A stretch of DNA of 64,000 nt, from NCBI RefSeq assembly GCF_002532045.1, contig NZ_NWTG01000005.1:62001-126000 (forward strand). Direction: 5' to 3'. Below the pieces are notes generated by a model that searched no databases, was not told where the DNA came from, and saw only the letters and a list, made by a program, of their open reading frames with translations. The stretch comes from Bradyrhizobium sp. C9 (GTDB taxonomy: Bacteria > Pseudomonadota > Alphaproteobacteria > Rhizobiales > Xanthobacteraceae). Positions 9,358 through 18,776 of the stretch are shown here, piece by piece; the stretch's first letter is position 1, and every line of letters begins with the position of its first letter. Both the position numbers and the translations under genes were made by a program.

Positions 9358-11730
9358 ATGCAAGATCATACGCCGCCCGCCTCTCTCGAAAACGCTATCG
9401 CACTGCAAAAATACGGTGTCGGACAGCCCGTTCGACGAAAGGAGGACGACACCCTGGTGCGCGGCAAGGGCAAATACACCGATGATTTCTCCCTGCCCGG
9501 CCAGGCGTATTGCTGGATGGTCCGCTCATCCCATGCCCACGGAATCATCAAGGGGATCGATACGACGGCCGCCAAGGCGCTGCCGGGCGTGCTCGGCGTC
9601 TGGACCGGTGCCGACCTCGCGGCCGCCGGCTACAACCCCTTCACCTGCGGCCTGCCGCTGAAGAACCGCGACGGCTCGCCGCTCAAGCAGACCAACCGCC
9701 CGGCGCTCGTAACCGACAAGGTGCGCTTCGTCGGCGATCCCGTCGCCTTCGTGGTGGCGGAGACCGCGGCGCAGGCCCGCGATGCGGCCGAGGCGGTCGA
9801 AGTCGATATCGAGCCGCTGCCGGCAGTCACCGATGCGGCCGAAGCGACCAAGCCCGGCGCGCCGCAGCTCTATGACAACATCCCCGACAACGTCGCGCTC
9901 GATTATCATTATGGCGACACCGCCAAGATCGAAGCGGCGTTCGCCGCCGCCGCGCACGTCACAAAACTCGACATCGTCAACACCCGCGTTGCGGTGGTCT
10001 CGATGGAGCCGCGCGTCGCGCTCGCGCATTACGACAAAAAGACCGAACGCTTCACGTTGCAGGTGCCGACCCAGGGCGTCTCCGGCAACAAGGCGATCCT
10101 GGCGCGCCTGCTCAACGTGCCCACCGACAAGGTCCGCATCCTCACCGGCAATGTCGGCGGCTCGTTCGGGATGAAGAACCTCAACTATCCCGAGTACACC
10201 TGCATCGCGCACGCGGCGCGCCAACTCGGCCGTCCCGTGAAGTGGCTGGACGAGCGCTCGACCAGCTTCCTGTCCGACAGCCAGGGCCGCGCGCAGCTGA
10301 TCCATGCCGAGCTTGCGCTCGATGCCGACGGCAAGTTCCTCGCGGTGCGCCTCTCCGGCTACGGCAATCTCGGCGCCTATATCACCGGCGTCGCGCCGGG
10401 ACCGCTGTCGCTCAACACCGGCAAGAACCTCGCCAGCGTCTACCGCACGCCGCTGCTCGGCGTCGACATCAAGACGGTTCTGACCAACACCACTCTGATG
10501 GGCGCCTATCGCGGCGCCGGCCGGCCCGAGGCCAATTACTACATGGAGCGGCTGATCGACGCCGCCGCCGACGAGATGGGCATCAACCGCTTCACGCTGC
10601 GCAAGCGCAACTTCATCAAGCCGTCGCAGCTGCCGTTCCCGGCCGCCTCCGGCGTCACCTATGACAGCGGCGATTTCGCCGGCGTGTTCCAGAAGGCACT
10701 CGAAATCTCCGACTATGAGAACTTCACCAAGCGCAAGAAGGAGAGCCGGAAGAGCGGCAAGCTGCGCGGCATCGCCGTCGGCTCCTATCTCGAGGTCACC
10801 GCGCCGCCGAGCGGCGAGCTCGGCAAGATCACCTTCGAGCCCGACGGCTCGGTGAAGCTCACCACCGGCACGCTCGACTACGGCCAGGGCCACGCCACCC
10901 CGTTCGCGCAGGTGCTGTCCGAGCAACTCGGAGTTCCCTTCGAGAAGATCACGCTCGAACAAGGCGACAGCGATCTGGTGCGCTTCGGCAACGGCACCGG
11001 CGGCTCACGCTCGATCACCGCAACTGGCCAAGCGATCGTCGAGGCCTCAGCGCTGGTCGTGGAGAAGGGCAAGAAGGCGGCCGCGCACATGCTCGAGGCC
11101 TCCGAGGCCGACATCGAATTCGGCCAGGGCCGCTTCACCATCGCCGGCACCGACCGCTCGATCGGCATCATGGAGCTCGCCGAGCGGATGCGCGACAGCA
11201 AGATGCCGGAGGGCACGCCGGAGACGCTCGACGTCGATCACGCCACCAAGGAGACCGCGTCGACCTTCCCGAACGGCTGCCACGTCGCCGAGGTCGAGAT
11301 CGATCCCGACACCGGCGTGACGCGGATCGTGCGCTACTCGGCGGTCAACGATTTCGGCGTCGTGGTCAATCCGATGATCGTCGCCGGCCAACTGCATGGC
11401 GGCGTGGCGCAGGGCATCGGCCAGGCGCTGATGGAGGAAGTCAGCTACGACGCCTCCGGCCAGCCGATCACCGGCTCGTTCATGGACTACGCGTTACCGC
11501 GCGCCGGCGACGTGCCGTCGATGCAGGTCGGCGATCATCCCTCGCCGGCGAAGTCCAACCCGCTCGGCACCAAGGGCTGCGGCGAAGCCGGCTGCGCCGG
11601 CAGCCTGGTCTGCATCGTCAACGCCGTGGTGGACGCGCTGGCGGAGTACGGCATCAAGCACATCAACATGCCGCTGACCCCCGAACGCGTCTGGCGCGCG
11701 ATCCAGGACGCCAAGGCGAAGGCAGCGTAA
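9358..11730 (+). CDS. Molybdopterin-binding subunit of a xanthine dehydrogenase family enzyme (form II CoxL-like)
   Basis: A 790-residue large subunit of a molybdenum hydroxylase. The ATG at 9358 gives the usual N-terminus ([23 protein letters not shown]). The active-site loop reads [14 protein letters not shown]; this AYRGAGR form is the form II or generic aldehyde/xanthine-oxidase type, not the AYxCSFR signature of true CO dehydrogenase. The catalytic glutamate loop is present ([13 protein letters not shown]), as is the pterin-binding GGSFGMKN segment. The medium FAD subunit and the small 2Fe-2S subunit are not adjacent, although enzymes of this family normally need them. The substrate is probably an aldehyde, N-heterocycle or similar compound. 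Confidence 0.92.
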   Translation: MQDHTPPASLENAIALQKYGVGQPVRRKEDDTLVRGKGKYTDDFSLPGQAYCWMVRSSHAHGIIKGIDTTAAKALPGVLGVWTGADLAAAGYNPFTCGLPLKNRDGSPLKQTNRPALVTDKVRFVGDPVAFVVAETAAQARDAAEAVEVDIEPLPAVTDAAEATKPGAPQLYDNIPDNVALDYHYGDTAKIEAAFAAAAHVTKLDIVNTRVAVVSMEPRVALAHYDKKTERFTLQVPTQGVSGNKAILARLLNVPTDKVRILTGNVGGSFGMKNLNYPEYTCIAHAARQLGRPVKWLDERSTSFLSDSQGRAQLIHAELALDADGKFLAVRLSGYGNLGAYITGVAPGPLSLNTGKNLASVYRTPLLGVDIKTVLTNTTLMGAYRGAGRPEANYYMERLIDAAADEMGINRFTLRKRNFIKPSQLPFPAASGVTYDSGDFAGVFQKALEISDYENFTKRKKESRKSGKLRGIAVGSYLEVTAPPSGELGKITFEPDGSVKLTTGTLDYGQGHATPFAQVLSEQLGVPFEKITLEQGDSDLVRFGNGTGGSRSITATGQAIVEASALVVEKGKKAAAHMLEASEADIEFGQGRFTIAGTDRSIGIMELAERMRDSKMPEGTPETLDVDHATKETASTFPNGCHVAEVEIDPDTGVTRIVRYSAVNDFGVVVNPMIVAGQLHGGVAQGIGQALMEEVSYDASGQPITGSFMDYALPRAGDVPSMQVGDHPSPAKSNPLGTKGCGEAGCAGSLVCIVNAVVDALAEYGIKHINMPLTPERVWRAIQDAKAKAA

Positions 11731-11760
11731 GGGCTGCCTTGCCGTAACCACAAACACAGG

Positions 11761-11863
11761 TGTCATCGCCCGCGAAAGCGGGCGATCCAGTATTCCAGAG
11801 ACGTCAGCGATAGAACCGAGAAGCCGCAGCGTACTGGATCCCCCGCATGCGCGGGGGATGACA
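11761..11863. repeat. Intergenic palindrome pair between convergent genes
   Basis: Two hairpins in inverted orientation: GTCATCGCCCGCGAAAGCGGGCGAT at the left, and ATCCCCCGC..GCGGGGGATGAC at the right. TCCAGTA and TACTGGA also pair between them. This bipartite layout is that of a BIME-like (paired REP) element. It fills the space between the CoxL-type and MaoC stop codons. Confidence 0.65.
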
Positions 11864-11912
11864 GTTGCGCGCGTCGATAGACTGCCCGGTTAACGCCGGC
11901 AGCGTCGTCGGC

Positions 11913-12713
11913 CTACGCCGCGGCCTGCTCGCGCGGCTGGGTGATCGCGATGTGCCAGCAATGCGCGAGCGGCACGCCATTGCCGAGCACCAGCGCGTCG
12001 AGTTCGACGAAGCGGTGGCCCTTCTTGTCGTAATTGCCGGTCACCTTGGCGCGCGCGGTCAGCTCGTCACCGATCCTGCCGGCCGACAACAGCTGCATGC
12101 GGGTGCCGACATGGATCCACGGCCCGAGGATCGCATTGTCGACCAGCACCTTGTTCATCACCCGCGGCAGCAGGCCGGGATGACCGAGACCTTCGCGCAA
12201 ATAGATCGGGTCGGTCTCCCTGATATCGGCGAGATATTCCTTCGCGGCGTCGCCGGACCAGTCGCGGGGGATCACGCCGAGCCACTTGCCCTCTTCATAG
12301 GACGACGCGCTGACCGGCTTGCGTTCGGCGACGGCCGCGACCTGCTTGTAATCGTCGAGCACGAATTTCGGCGCGGATGCCGGCAGCGACGCGGTGCCGG
12401 TGGCGCAGAGCTCGCCGCGGCTATGCAGCTCGATCGTGAGCCCGTTGCCGGTTTCCCGGCCGGTCAACACCGCGATCTCGCCGTCATAGACCGGCTTCAC
12501 GAAACGGGCCTCGATCAGGCCGCGTTCCAGGAAATCGCGCCCCCATCTCTCGACCGGCAGATGCATCATGTAGGCCATCACGTCGACGCCAGGCACCAGA
12601 CCGCCGGAAAAGCCGAACTTCCGCGCCACCGTGTCGTCGTGGATCTTGTTCTCCGACAGTTTCGAGGTGTTGTAGGCCGAGACGCGGTAGGTCTGCATGG
12701 CGCTTGAAGACAT
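11913..12713 (-). CDS. MaoC/hotdog-fold dehydratase-like protein
   Basis: A 266-residue protein starting at 12713 with AGGGAA upstream. It appears to contain two hotdog units: the first around ENKIHDDTVARKFGFSGGLVPG with HLP at residues 10-60, the second around SAGRIGDELTARAKVTGNYDKKGHRFVELDALV near 205-240. The N-terminal ALVPGV-like loop and the NxIHxD-like element (NKIHDD) suggest hydratase or thioesterase relatives, but the canonical D-x4-H MaoC dyad is imperfect. It diverges from the DUF188 gene. Probable role: hydration or binding of an acyl-CoA; substrate unknown. Confidence 0.7.
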   Translation of the reverse strand: MSSSAMQTYRVSAYNTSKLSENKIHDDTVARKFGFSGGLVPGVDVMAYMMHLPVERWGRDFLERGLIEARFVKPVYDGEIAVLTGRETGNGLTIELHSRGELCATGTASLPASAPKFVLDDYKQVAAVAERKPVSASSYEEGKWLGVIPRDWSGDAAKEYLADIRETDPIYLREGLGHPGLLPRVMNKVLVDNAILGPWIHVGTRMQLLSAGRIGDELTARAKVTGNYDKKGHRFVELDALVLGNGVPLAHCWHIAITQPREQAAA

Positions 12714-12849
12714 GGGGTTTTCCCTTATTTCCGTTGCTTTTCTGGCGACAATGGTAGTCGAACGAAAAGACGTGGCAAGCCTCTCGTTTTGCTCGCAATT
12801 TTCCGCACCATGGAGTACACGCAGGCCGCGCCCGCCAACCAATGAATCG

Positions 12850-13347
12850 ATGACTGAAACCCCTGCCCAAACCCGCATCTATGTCGACGCCGACGCCTGC
12901 CCGGTGAAGGACGAAATCTATCGCGTCGCGATCCGGCTCGGCGTGCCCGTCAGCGTGGTCGCGGGCAATTTCATCCGCGTGCCGCAGGATCCGCTGATCG
13001 AGCGCATCGCCGCCGGTTCCGCCATGGATGCCGCCGACGACTGGATCGCGGAACGCGCGCATGAGGGCGACGTCGTGATCACCGCGGACATTCCGCTGGC
13101 GAGCCGCTGCGTCAAGGCCGGCGCCGACGTGATCGCGCCGAACGGCAAGCCGTTCACCGAACAATCGATCGGCATGACGCTCGCGGTGCGCAATCTGATG
13201 ACCGACCTGCGCTCGTCGGGTGAGATCACCGGCGGGCCGAAATCCTACTCGCCGCGCGATCGCTCGACCTTCCTGTCGACACTCGACCAGACCATCCGCC
13301 GCATCCAGCGCCGCCGCGCCGAGCAGGCGCCGGCGAACGGGAACTAG
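12850..13347 (+). CDS. YaiI/YqxD family protein (DUF188, UPF0178)
   Basis: A 165-residue protein of the UPF0178 family. The N-terminal motif IYVDADACPVKDEI is the hallmark, followed by DDWIAERAHEGDVVITADIPLA and PNGKPFTEQSIGMTLAVRNLM. The acidic residues in the first and third motifs resemble a PIN-like nuclease site, but the family's biochemical function is not established. The start codon is the ATG at 12850. The stop is 4 bp before the ABC-F gene, so the two are very likely co-transcribed. Confidence 0.93.
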   Translation: MTETPAQTRIYVDADACPVKDEIYRVAIRLGVPVSVVAGNFIRVPQDPLIERIAAGSAMDAADDWIAERAHEGDVVITADIPLASRCVKAGADVIAPNGKPFTEQSIGMTLAVRNLMTDLRSSGEITGGPKSYSPRDRSTFLSTLDQTIRRIQRRRAEQAPANGN

Positions 13348-13351
13348 CGCG

Positions 13352-15166
13352 ATGGCCCCACCGCTCATTCAGCTCAAGGACATCAGCCTGACTTTTGGCG
13401 GCACGCCGCTGCTGTCAGGCGTCGAACTGTCGGTCTCCGCGGGCGAACGCGTCTGCCTGATCGGCCGCAACGGCTCCGGCAAGTCGACCTTGCTGCGCAT
13501 CGCCGCCGGCCTTGTCGAGCCTGATGGCGGCAGCCGTTTCGTGCAGCCCGGCGCCACCATCCGCTATCTGCCGCAGGAGCCGGATTTCGGAGAGCACAAG
13601 ACGACGCTGGCCTATGTCGAAGCCGGCCTCGGCCCCGGCGACGACCACTACCAGGCGCGCTATCTGCTCGAACAGCTCGGCCTCAGCGGCGAGGAAGATC
13701 CAGCGCATGTCTCCGGCGGCGAGGCGCGCCGCGCGGCGCTGGCGCGCGTGCTGGCACCCTCGCCCGATATTTTGCTGCTCGACGAGCCGACCAACCATCT
13801 CGACCTGCCGACCATCGAATGGCTCGAGGGCGAGTTGGAGAGCCGGCGCTGCGCGCTGGTCCTGATCAGCCACGACCGCCGCTTCCTCACCAATCTGTCG
13901 CGCACCACCGCCTGGCTCGACCGCGGCCAGATCCGGCAGATCGAGCGTGGCTTCGGCGCCTTCGAGGCGTGGCGCGACGAGGTGCTGGCCGAAGAAGAAC
14001 GCGAGCAGCACAAGCTCGACCGCAAGATCGTCAACGAGGAGCACTGGCTGCGCTACGGCGTCTCCGGTCGCCGCAAGCGTAACGTCAAGCGGCTCGGCAA
14101 TCTCTTTGCACTACGCGACCAGCGCCGCGACTACCGCGGCGCCACTGGCAATGCCACGCTCGCCGCCGCCGAGGCCGAGAAATCCGGCCGCCTCGTGATC
14201 GAGGCGAAAAGCATCGTGAAGGCCTTCGGCGAGCGCACGATCGTCGATACCTTCTCGACCCGGATCCAGCGCGGCGACCGCGTCGGCATCGTCGGCCCGA
14301 ACGGCGCCGGCAAGACCACGCTGGTGCATCTCTTGATCGGCAACGATCCGCCGGACTCCGGTTCGGTGCGGCTCGGCGCCAACATCGAGATGGCGACGCT
14401 GGACCAGCATCGCGAGAGCCTCGATCCGAAACTGACCCTGGCCGAAGCACTCACCGGCGGCCGCGGTGACCACGTCATGGTCGGCGACAAGTCAAAGCAC
14501 GTCATCGGCTACATGAAGGATTTCCTGTTCGCGCAGGAGCAGCGCGGCACGCCGCTCGAAGCCCTCTCCGGCGGCGAGCGCGGCCGCCTGATGCTGGCGC
14601 GCGCGCTGGCAAAACCGTCGAACCTCTTGATCCTGGACGAGCCGACCAACGACCTCGATCTCGAAACCCTCGACGTGCTCGAGGATATGCTCGGCGATTA
14701 CGAGGGCACCGTGATCCTGATCAGCCACGACCGCGACTTCCTCGACCGCGTGGTGACGTCGGTGATCGTGCCCGAAGGCCAAGGCCGCTGGATCGAATAT
14801 GCCGGTGGCTATTCCGACATGCTGGCGCAGCGCGGCGCCGACGTGAAGCGCGAGACGGTGAAGGCGGACGCCGCGATCGAAGAGAAAAAGGAAGCCAGGG
14901 CCGCCGCACCCGAAGCGGCACCGAGGCGCCGGCTGAGCTTCAACGAGAAGCACGCGCTGGAAACATTGCCGAAGACCATCGACAAGCTGCACGCCGAGAT
15001 CGCCAAGCAGCAGAAGCTGCTCGACGATCCCGACCTCTATGCGAAGGATCGCAAGAAGTTCGATGCTGCGTCAGCCGCGATCGCCAAGGCGCAGGACGAA
15101 CTCGCCGCCGCCGAGGACCGCTGGCTCGAACTCGAAGTGCTGCGCGAAGAGATCGAACAGGCATGA
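13352..15166 (+). CDS. ABC-F family ATPase (Uup-like)
   Basis: A 604-residue soluble protein with two ATP-binding cassettes and no membrane domain. Walker A motifs are GRNGSGKST at residues 38-46 and GPNGAGKTT near 314-322. Signatures are VSGGEARR near 120 and LSGGERGR near 405. Walker B motifs LLLDEPTNHLDL and LILDEPTNDLDL are each followed by SHDR. The linker is charged, and the C-terminus (about 545-604) is a predicted coiled coil, as in Uup. ABC-F proteins act on ribosomes; Uup is also linked to replication intermediates and branched DNA. It follows the DUF188 gene by 4 bp. A palindromic repeat starts 11 nt after the stop. Confidence 0.94.
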   Translation: MAPPLIQLKDISLTFGGTPLLSGVELSVSAGERVCLIGRNGSGKSTLLRIAAGLVEPDGGSRFVQPGATIRYLPQEPDFGEHKTTLAYVEAGLGPGDDHYQARYLLEQLGLSGEEDPAHVSGGEARRAALARVLAPSPDILLLDEPTNHLDLPTIEWLEGELESRRCALVLISHDRRFLTNLSRTTAWLDRGQIRQIERGFGAFEAWRDEVLAEEEREQHKLDRKIVNEEHWLRYGVSGRRKRNVKRLGNLFALRDQRRDYRGATGNATLAAAEAEKSGRLVIEAKSIVKAFGERTIVDTFSTRIQRGDRVGIVGPNGAGKTTLVHLLIGNDPPDSGSVRLGANIEMATLDQHRESLDPKLTLAEALTGGRGDHVMVGDKSKHVIGYMKDFLFAQEQRGTPLEALSGGERGRLMLARALAKPSNLLILDEPTNDLDLETLDVLEDMLGDYEGTVILISHDRDFLDRVVTSVIVPEGQGRWIEYAGGYSDMLAQRGADVKRETVKADAAIEEKKEARAAAPEAAPRRRLSFNEKHALETLPKTIDKLHAEIAKQQKLLDDPDLYAKDRKKFDAASAAIAKAQDELAAAEDRWLELEVLREEIEQA

Positions 15167-15177
15167 TGCGTAGATGC

Positions 15178-15262
15178 GTAGGATGGGTAGAGCGCAGCGA
15201 AACTCATCGACTTGGATCCGCGCGGAAACATGATGGGTTTCGCTTCGCTCTACCCCTCCTAC
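15178..15262. repeat. 85-bp palindromic repeat, copy A
   Basis: Begins GTAGGATGGGTAGAGCGCAG and ends with the near complement CTTCGCTCTACCCCTCCTAC. The second pair of arms is GCGAAACTCATC / GATGGGTTTCGC around a variable centre. It starts 11 nt after the ABC-F stop codon. Copies at 16375-16459 and 18689-18773 have exactly the same length and ends. Confidence 0.85.
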
Positions 15263-15285
15263 CAGGCTGAACCGGAGTTGACCCG

Positions 15286-16365
15286 ATGACCACGCCCCTC
15301 GCCGCCAAGATCGCCAAGGAATACGGCACGCCCTGCGCCGTGATCGACATGGACCGGGTCGAGCGCAACATTGCGCGCATCCAGAAGGCCTGCGACGAGG
15401 CCGGCATCGCCAACCGGCCACACATCAAGACCCACAAGAACCCGATGCTGGCGCAGCTGCAGATCAAGGCCGGCGCCAAAGGCATCACCTGCCAGAAGCT
15501 CGGCGAGGCCGAGATCATGGCCGATAGCGGCGTCGACGACATCCTGATCAGTTACAATCTGCTCGGCGACGAGAAGATGGCGCGGCTCGGCGCGCTCCAA
15601 GCCAATGCCAACGTCACCGTCGCGGCCGACAATTCGGTCGTGGTCGGTGACCTGCCGAAGGCGGCTGCCGCATCCGGCCGCCCGCTCTCGGTCGTCGTCG
15701 AATGCGACACCGGACGCAAGCGCGCGGGCGTCGAGACCCCACGTGAGGCGATCGCGCTGGCGCGCGAGATCGCAGGCTCAAAGGGCCTGAGCTTCGCCGG
15801 CTTCATGCTGTACCCGACCGAGACCGGCTGGGCGGATGCGCAGAAATTCTACGACGAGGCGCTGGCCGGCGTCCGCGCCCACGGCCTCGATGCGACCATC
15901 GTCTCGACCGGCGGCACGCCGAACCTCGTCAATCTCGGCAAATTGAAGGGCGGCACCGAGCACCGCTTCGGTACCTACATCTACAACGACCGCATGCAGG
16001 TCGCGGCCGGCGTCGCGGCCTGGGACGATTGCGCGCTGCATATTTATTCCACCGTGGTCAGCCGTGCCGGCCCCGAGCGCGGCATCCTCGATGCCGGCTC
16101 CAAGACGCTGACCTCGGACACCGGCGGCCTCGACGGTCACGGATTGATCCTCGAACATCCCGAGGCCAAGATCGCGCGCTTCGCCGAGGAGCACGGCTTC
16201 CTCGACCTCTCTCGCAGCAACACCCGGCCCAACGTCGGCGACGTCGTGCGGATCGTACCCAACCACGTCTGCGTCGTCGTCAACATGATGGACGAGGTCG
16301 TGATGGTGCGCGGCGACGAGATCATCGGCGCGTTGCCGGTGACGGCGCGCGGCAAGCTGCGGTAG
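15286..16365 (+). CDS. DSD1 / D-threonine-aldolase family PLP-dependent enzyme
   Basis: A 359-residue fold-type III PLP enzyme with an alanine-racemase-like N-terminal barrel and the C-terminal D-serine-dehydratase-like domain. The Schiff-base lysine lies in RPHIKTHKNPMLAQ near residue 49. Further signatures are GITCQKLGEAEIMADSG, VVECDTGRKRAGV and STGGTPN. The C-terminal metal site is suggested by RPNVGDVVRIVPNHVC (His and Cys ligands in the family). Relatives cleave D-threonine and other D-3-hydroxy amino acids to glycine and aldehyde, or dehydrate D-serine. It stands alone between two copies of the 85-bp palindrome. Confidence 0.9.
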   Translation: MTTPLAAKIAKEYGTPCAVIDMDRVERNIARIQKACDEAGIANRPHIKTHKNPMLAQLQIKAGAKGITCQKLGEAEIMADSGVDDILISYNLLGDEKMARLGALQANANVTVAADNSVVVGDLPKAAAASGRPLSVVVECDTGRKRAGVETPREAIALAREIAGSKGLSFAGFMLYPTETGWADAQKFYDEALAGVRAHGLDATIVSTGGTPNLVNLGKLKGGTEHRFGTYIYNDRMQVAAGVAAWDDCALHIYSTVVSRAGPERGILDAGSKTLTSDTGGLDGHGLILEHPEAKIARFAEEHGFLDLSRSNTRPNVGDVVRIVPNHVCVVVNMMDEVVMVRGDEIIGALPVTARGKLR

Positions 16366-16374
16366 CGGCAATCT

Positions 16375-16459
16375 GTAGGATGGGTAGAGCGCAGCGAAAC
16401 CCATCATCTCGTAGCGTGGATGAAAGTTGATGGGTTTCGCTTCGCTCTACCCATCCTAC
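16375..16459. repeat. 85-bp palindromic repeat, copy B
   Basis: Same ends as copy A (GTAGGATGGGTAGAGCGCAG at the left, CTCTACCCATCCTAC at the right) and inner arms GCGAAACCCATCA / TGATGGGTTTCGC. It starts 9 nt after the stop of the D-threonine-aldolase-like gene and ends 4 nt before the LysR stop codon on the other strand. Confidence 0.85.
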
Positions 16460-16463
16460 GAAT

Positions 16464-17366
16464 CTACCCTCGGATCAGCGCCTGCAGCTCCTGATCCAGC
16501 GCTGAGCGAAACACCTCGATCGGACGCGCCAGGCGGCCGGCGGGCGGGCGGTGCACGACCCAAGCGCGGACCGCCGGATTGAAATCCGCGATCTTCACGG
16601 TCTTGAGCCGGCTGCGGATCGGGCTTCGCTTCAGCGCCACCGGCGTGACCAGGCCAATGCCCAGGCCGCGCGCCACCAGCGACAGGCGCAATTCGCTGTC
16701 GAGCGCCTCGACCGCGATGTTGAATGGCAGATGCGCCGCGTCGAAATGGCGCTTGAGCGTCTGGCGAAAGCCGCAGCCGTCCTGGTTGATCACCCACCCG
16801 GTCTGCGACAGCCATTCGAGGTCGACGAATTTCGGCGTCTTCATGTCGCGCGCGACGACGAACACCACCGGCTGCGCGCCGAGATCGTCGGCCGCGAGAT
16901 CGTCTGATGGCGCGGTGCCGTCGGGCAGGCAGATCGCCGCGGCGTCTAGCTCGTTGCGGCTGACTCGTTCCATGTGATTGGGCGACCAGCCCGAGACGAC
17001 GCGCACCGCAAGCGCGGGGAATTCGCCGCGCACCGCATCGAGCGGACCGGTCAGCCCCGCCTCCGACAGGAACGGCGTCAGGCCGAGCCTGAACTCGCCG
17101 CGCACCACCCCGTCATTGGCGACGCCTGACTTGAGGTCGTCGAGCATGCGCAGCACGCGGCGCCCCTGCTCATAGGCCTCGATCCCCGCAGCCGTCGGCT
17201 TCAGCGGCTTCGACAGCCGGTCGAGCAGCTGCGCACCGAGCATCTCCTCGAGATTCTGGATCCGCCGCGTCACGCCGGGCTGGGTCAGGTTGAGCCGCGC
17301 TGAGGCCGCGACGATCGATCCGGTCTCCACGACGGCGACGAACGCCACAAGGTCATGGGTGTTCAT
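16464..17366 (-). CDS. LysR family transcriptional regulator
   Basis: A 300-residue LysR-type regulator. The winged helix-turn-helix occupies residues 3-60 (FVAVVETGSIVAASARLNLTQPGVTRRIQNLEE, split here across the helices). The effector domain follows, with DGCGFRQTLKRHFDAAHLPF and GLGIGLVTPVALKRSPI. It diverges from an MFS transporter gene with 93 bp between start codons, the usual arrangement for LysR control of the adjacent gene. The shared AT-rich intergenic region contains repeated GCATATT words and TTCA/TGAA arms that could form its site. Its ligand is unknown. Confidence 0.92.
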   Translation of the reverse strand: MNTHDLVAFVAVVETGSIVAASARLNLTQPGVTRRIQNLEEMLGAQLLDRLSKPLKPTAAGIEAYEQGRRVLRMLDDLKSGVANDGVVRGEFRLGLTPFLSEAGLTGPLDAVRGEFPALAVRVVSGWSPNHMERVSRNELDAAAICLPDGTAPSDDLAADDLGAQPVVFVVARDMKTPKFVDLEWLSQTGWVINQDGCGFRQTLKRHFDAAHLPFNIAVEALDSELRLSLVARGLGIGLVTPVALKRSPIRSRLKTVKIADFNPAVRAWVVHRPPAGRLARPIEVFRSALDQELQALIRG

Positions 17367-17459
17367 AACAAGCTCGCATATTCTTCATCATCTTATTTGA
17401 ATTGTAGCATATTATCCCGATCCCCTAAAGGGGGCCTCGCCACTCCATCGCGAGGTCCC
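17367..17459. promoter_or_regulatory. Divergent LysR/MFS promoter region
   Basis: A 93-bp AT-rich segment in otherwise GC-rich DNA. It contains direct repeats GCATATT (about 17380 and 17408), a TTCA-N10-TGAA dyad between them, and a CCCCT-AA-AGGGG hairpin at 17422-17433. The hairpin lies in the leader of the MFS gene. The dyad is a candidate LysR site, though it is not a clean T-N11-A motif. Confidence 0.4.
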
Positions 17460-18677
17460 ATGACCATTTCCGAAGCCAACAAGCTCTCCCCGGCGCGCGC
17501 CGTCTCGGTGCGTCCCTTGATCTGGATCGGCGCCATCACCACCGGCACCGTCGTCACGAACCTATTCGCGCCGCAGATCCTGGTCGGCCTGATGAGCCGA
17601 TCGCTCGACATGACCGCGCTGCAGGCGGGCCTGATCTCGACGCTGACCCTGCTCGGCTACGCACTCGGGCTGTTGCTGCTGGTGCCGCTGGTCGATCTCG
17701 TCGAGAACAAGCGGCTGATCCTGCGGACCCTCGCCTGCGCCATCGTCGCCGCGGTCGGTACCGCCATGGCGCCAACGCCGCTGATCTTGCTGGCCGCCAC
17801 CTTCATCCTCGGCGCCTCCTGCGCCGCCATCCAGATGGTGGTGCCGCTGGTCGCCTCGATGGTGCCACCGGAGCGTCGAGGCCAGGCGATCGGCGATGTC
17901 ATGAGCGGCTTGATGATCGGCATCCTGCTGTCGCGGCCGCTGGCGAGCCTGATCGCGGACAGTTGGAACTGGCGCGGCTACTACCTCACTTCGGCTGTGC
18001 TGATGACCGCGCTCGGTTGCGCGCTGGCGCGCTATCTGCCGACGCTGCAGCCCGCAGCGAAGGTCAGCTACGGCGCGCTGTTGCGTTCATTCCCGAGATT
18101 GCTGCGCGAGGAGCCGGTGCTGCGCGTTCGGTCCTGGACCGCGGCGCTGGTGATGGCATCGTTCACCGCATTCTGGGCGGCTGTCGCGCTGCGGCTGCCG
18201 GATACGCCGTTCAAGCTCGATGCCAAGGGGATCGCGCTGTTCGCGCTGATCGGCGTTGCGGGAGCGGCAGCGACTCCGATCGCCGGCCGCTGGGGCGACC
18301 GGGGTTTCGCGCGGCCGTTGCTGATCGTCTCGCACCTCCTCATCGCCGGCGCGCTCGTGCTGTGCGCCTGGGCCGGCATGATCGAGTCGCGGATCGCTGC
18401 CCTGTCACTGCTCGGCGTCGGCGCCGTGCTGCTCGATTTCGGCATCACCACCGACCAGACGCTCGGCCGCCGCGCCGTCAATCTGTTGCAGCCGGAGGCG
18501 CGCGGCCGGATCAACGGCCTGTTCGTGGCGCTGTTCTTCATCGGCGGCGCGGTCGGTGCGGCCGCGGCGTCGGCGGCATGGAGTTATGGTGGATGGACGG
18601 CGGTCTGCGCGGTGGCCGCGACGTTCGGCGTGCTGGGGTTCATCACCGACCTCGCGACGAAGACGGGATCGGAATGA
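17460..18677 (+). CDS. MFS transporter controlled by the divergent LysR gene
   Basis: A 405-residue, 12-helix major facilitator. The start at 17460 (MTISEANKLSPARA) has GAGG six bases upstream. Helix 1 begins after about 20 polar residues. Motif-A-like loops appear as DLVENKRLILR after helix 2 and GRWGDRGFARP after helix 8, and PPERRGQAIGDVMSGLM sits in the helix 4-5 loop. The pattern resembles small sugar or drug exporters of the arabinose-efflux type. Regulation by the neighbouring LysR protein is inferred from divergent layout only. An 85-bp palindrome follows 11 nt after the stop. Confidence 0.88.
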   Translation: MTISEANKLSPARAVSVRPLIWIGAITTGTVVTNLFAPQILVGLMSRSLDMTALQAGLISTLTLLGYALGLLLLVPLVDLVENKRLILRTLACAIVAAVGTAMAPTPLILLAATFILGASCAAIQMVVPLVASMVPPERRGQAIGDVMSGLMIGILLSRPLASLIADSWNWRGYYLTSAVLMTALGCALARYLPTLQPAAKVSYGALLRSFPRLLREEPVLRVRSWTAALVMASFTAFWAAVALRLPDTPFKLDAKGIALFALIGVAGAAATPIAGRWGDRGFARPLLIVSHLLIAGALVLCAWAGMIESRIAALSLLGVGAVLLDFGITTDQTLGRRAVNLLQPEARGRINGLFVALFFIGGAVGAAAASAAWSYGGWTAVCAVAATFGVLGFITDLATKTGSE

Positions 18678-18688
18678 GTGGTACCGCG

Positions 18689-18773
18689 TAGGATGGGCAG
18701 AGCACAGCGAAACCCATCATCTCGCAGTGCGGATCGAAGTCGATGGGTTTCGCTGTGCTCTACCCATCCTACG
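18689..18773. repeat. 85-bp palindromic repeat, copy C
   Basis: Ends GTAGGATGGGCAGAGCACAG and CTGTGCTCTACCCATCCTAC, with inner arms GCGAAACCCATCA / GATGGGTTTCGC. The two arms carry compensating changes relative to copies A and B (GGCAGAGCACAG against CTGTGCTCTACC), which keep most of the outer stem pairing. It starts 11 nt after the MFS stop. Confidence 0.85.
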
Positions 18774-18776
18774 GAG

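Noticed and set aside
9358..11730. Carbon monoxide dehydrogenase large subunit
   Set aside because: The active-site loop is AYRGAGR, not AYxCSFR, so true CO oxidation is not supported.
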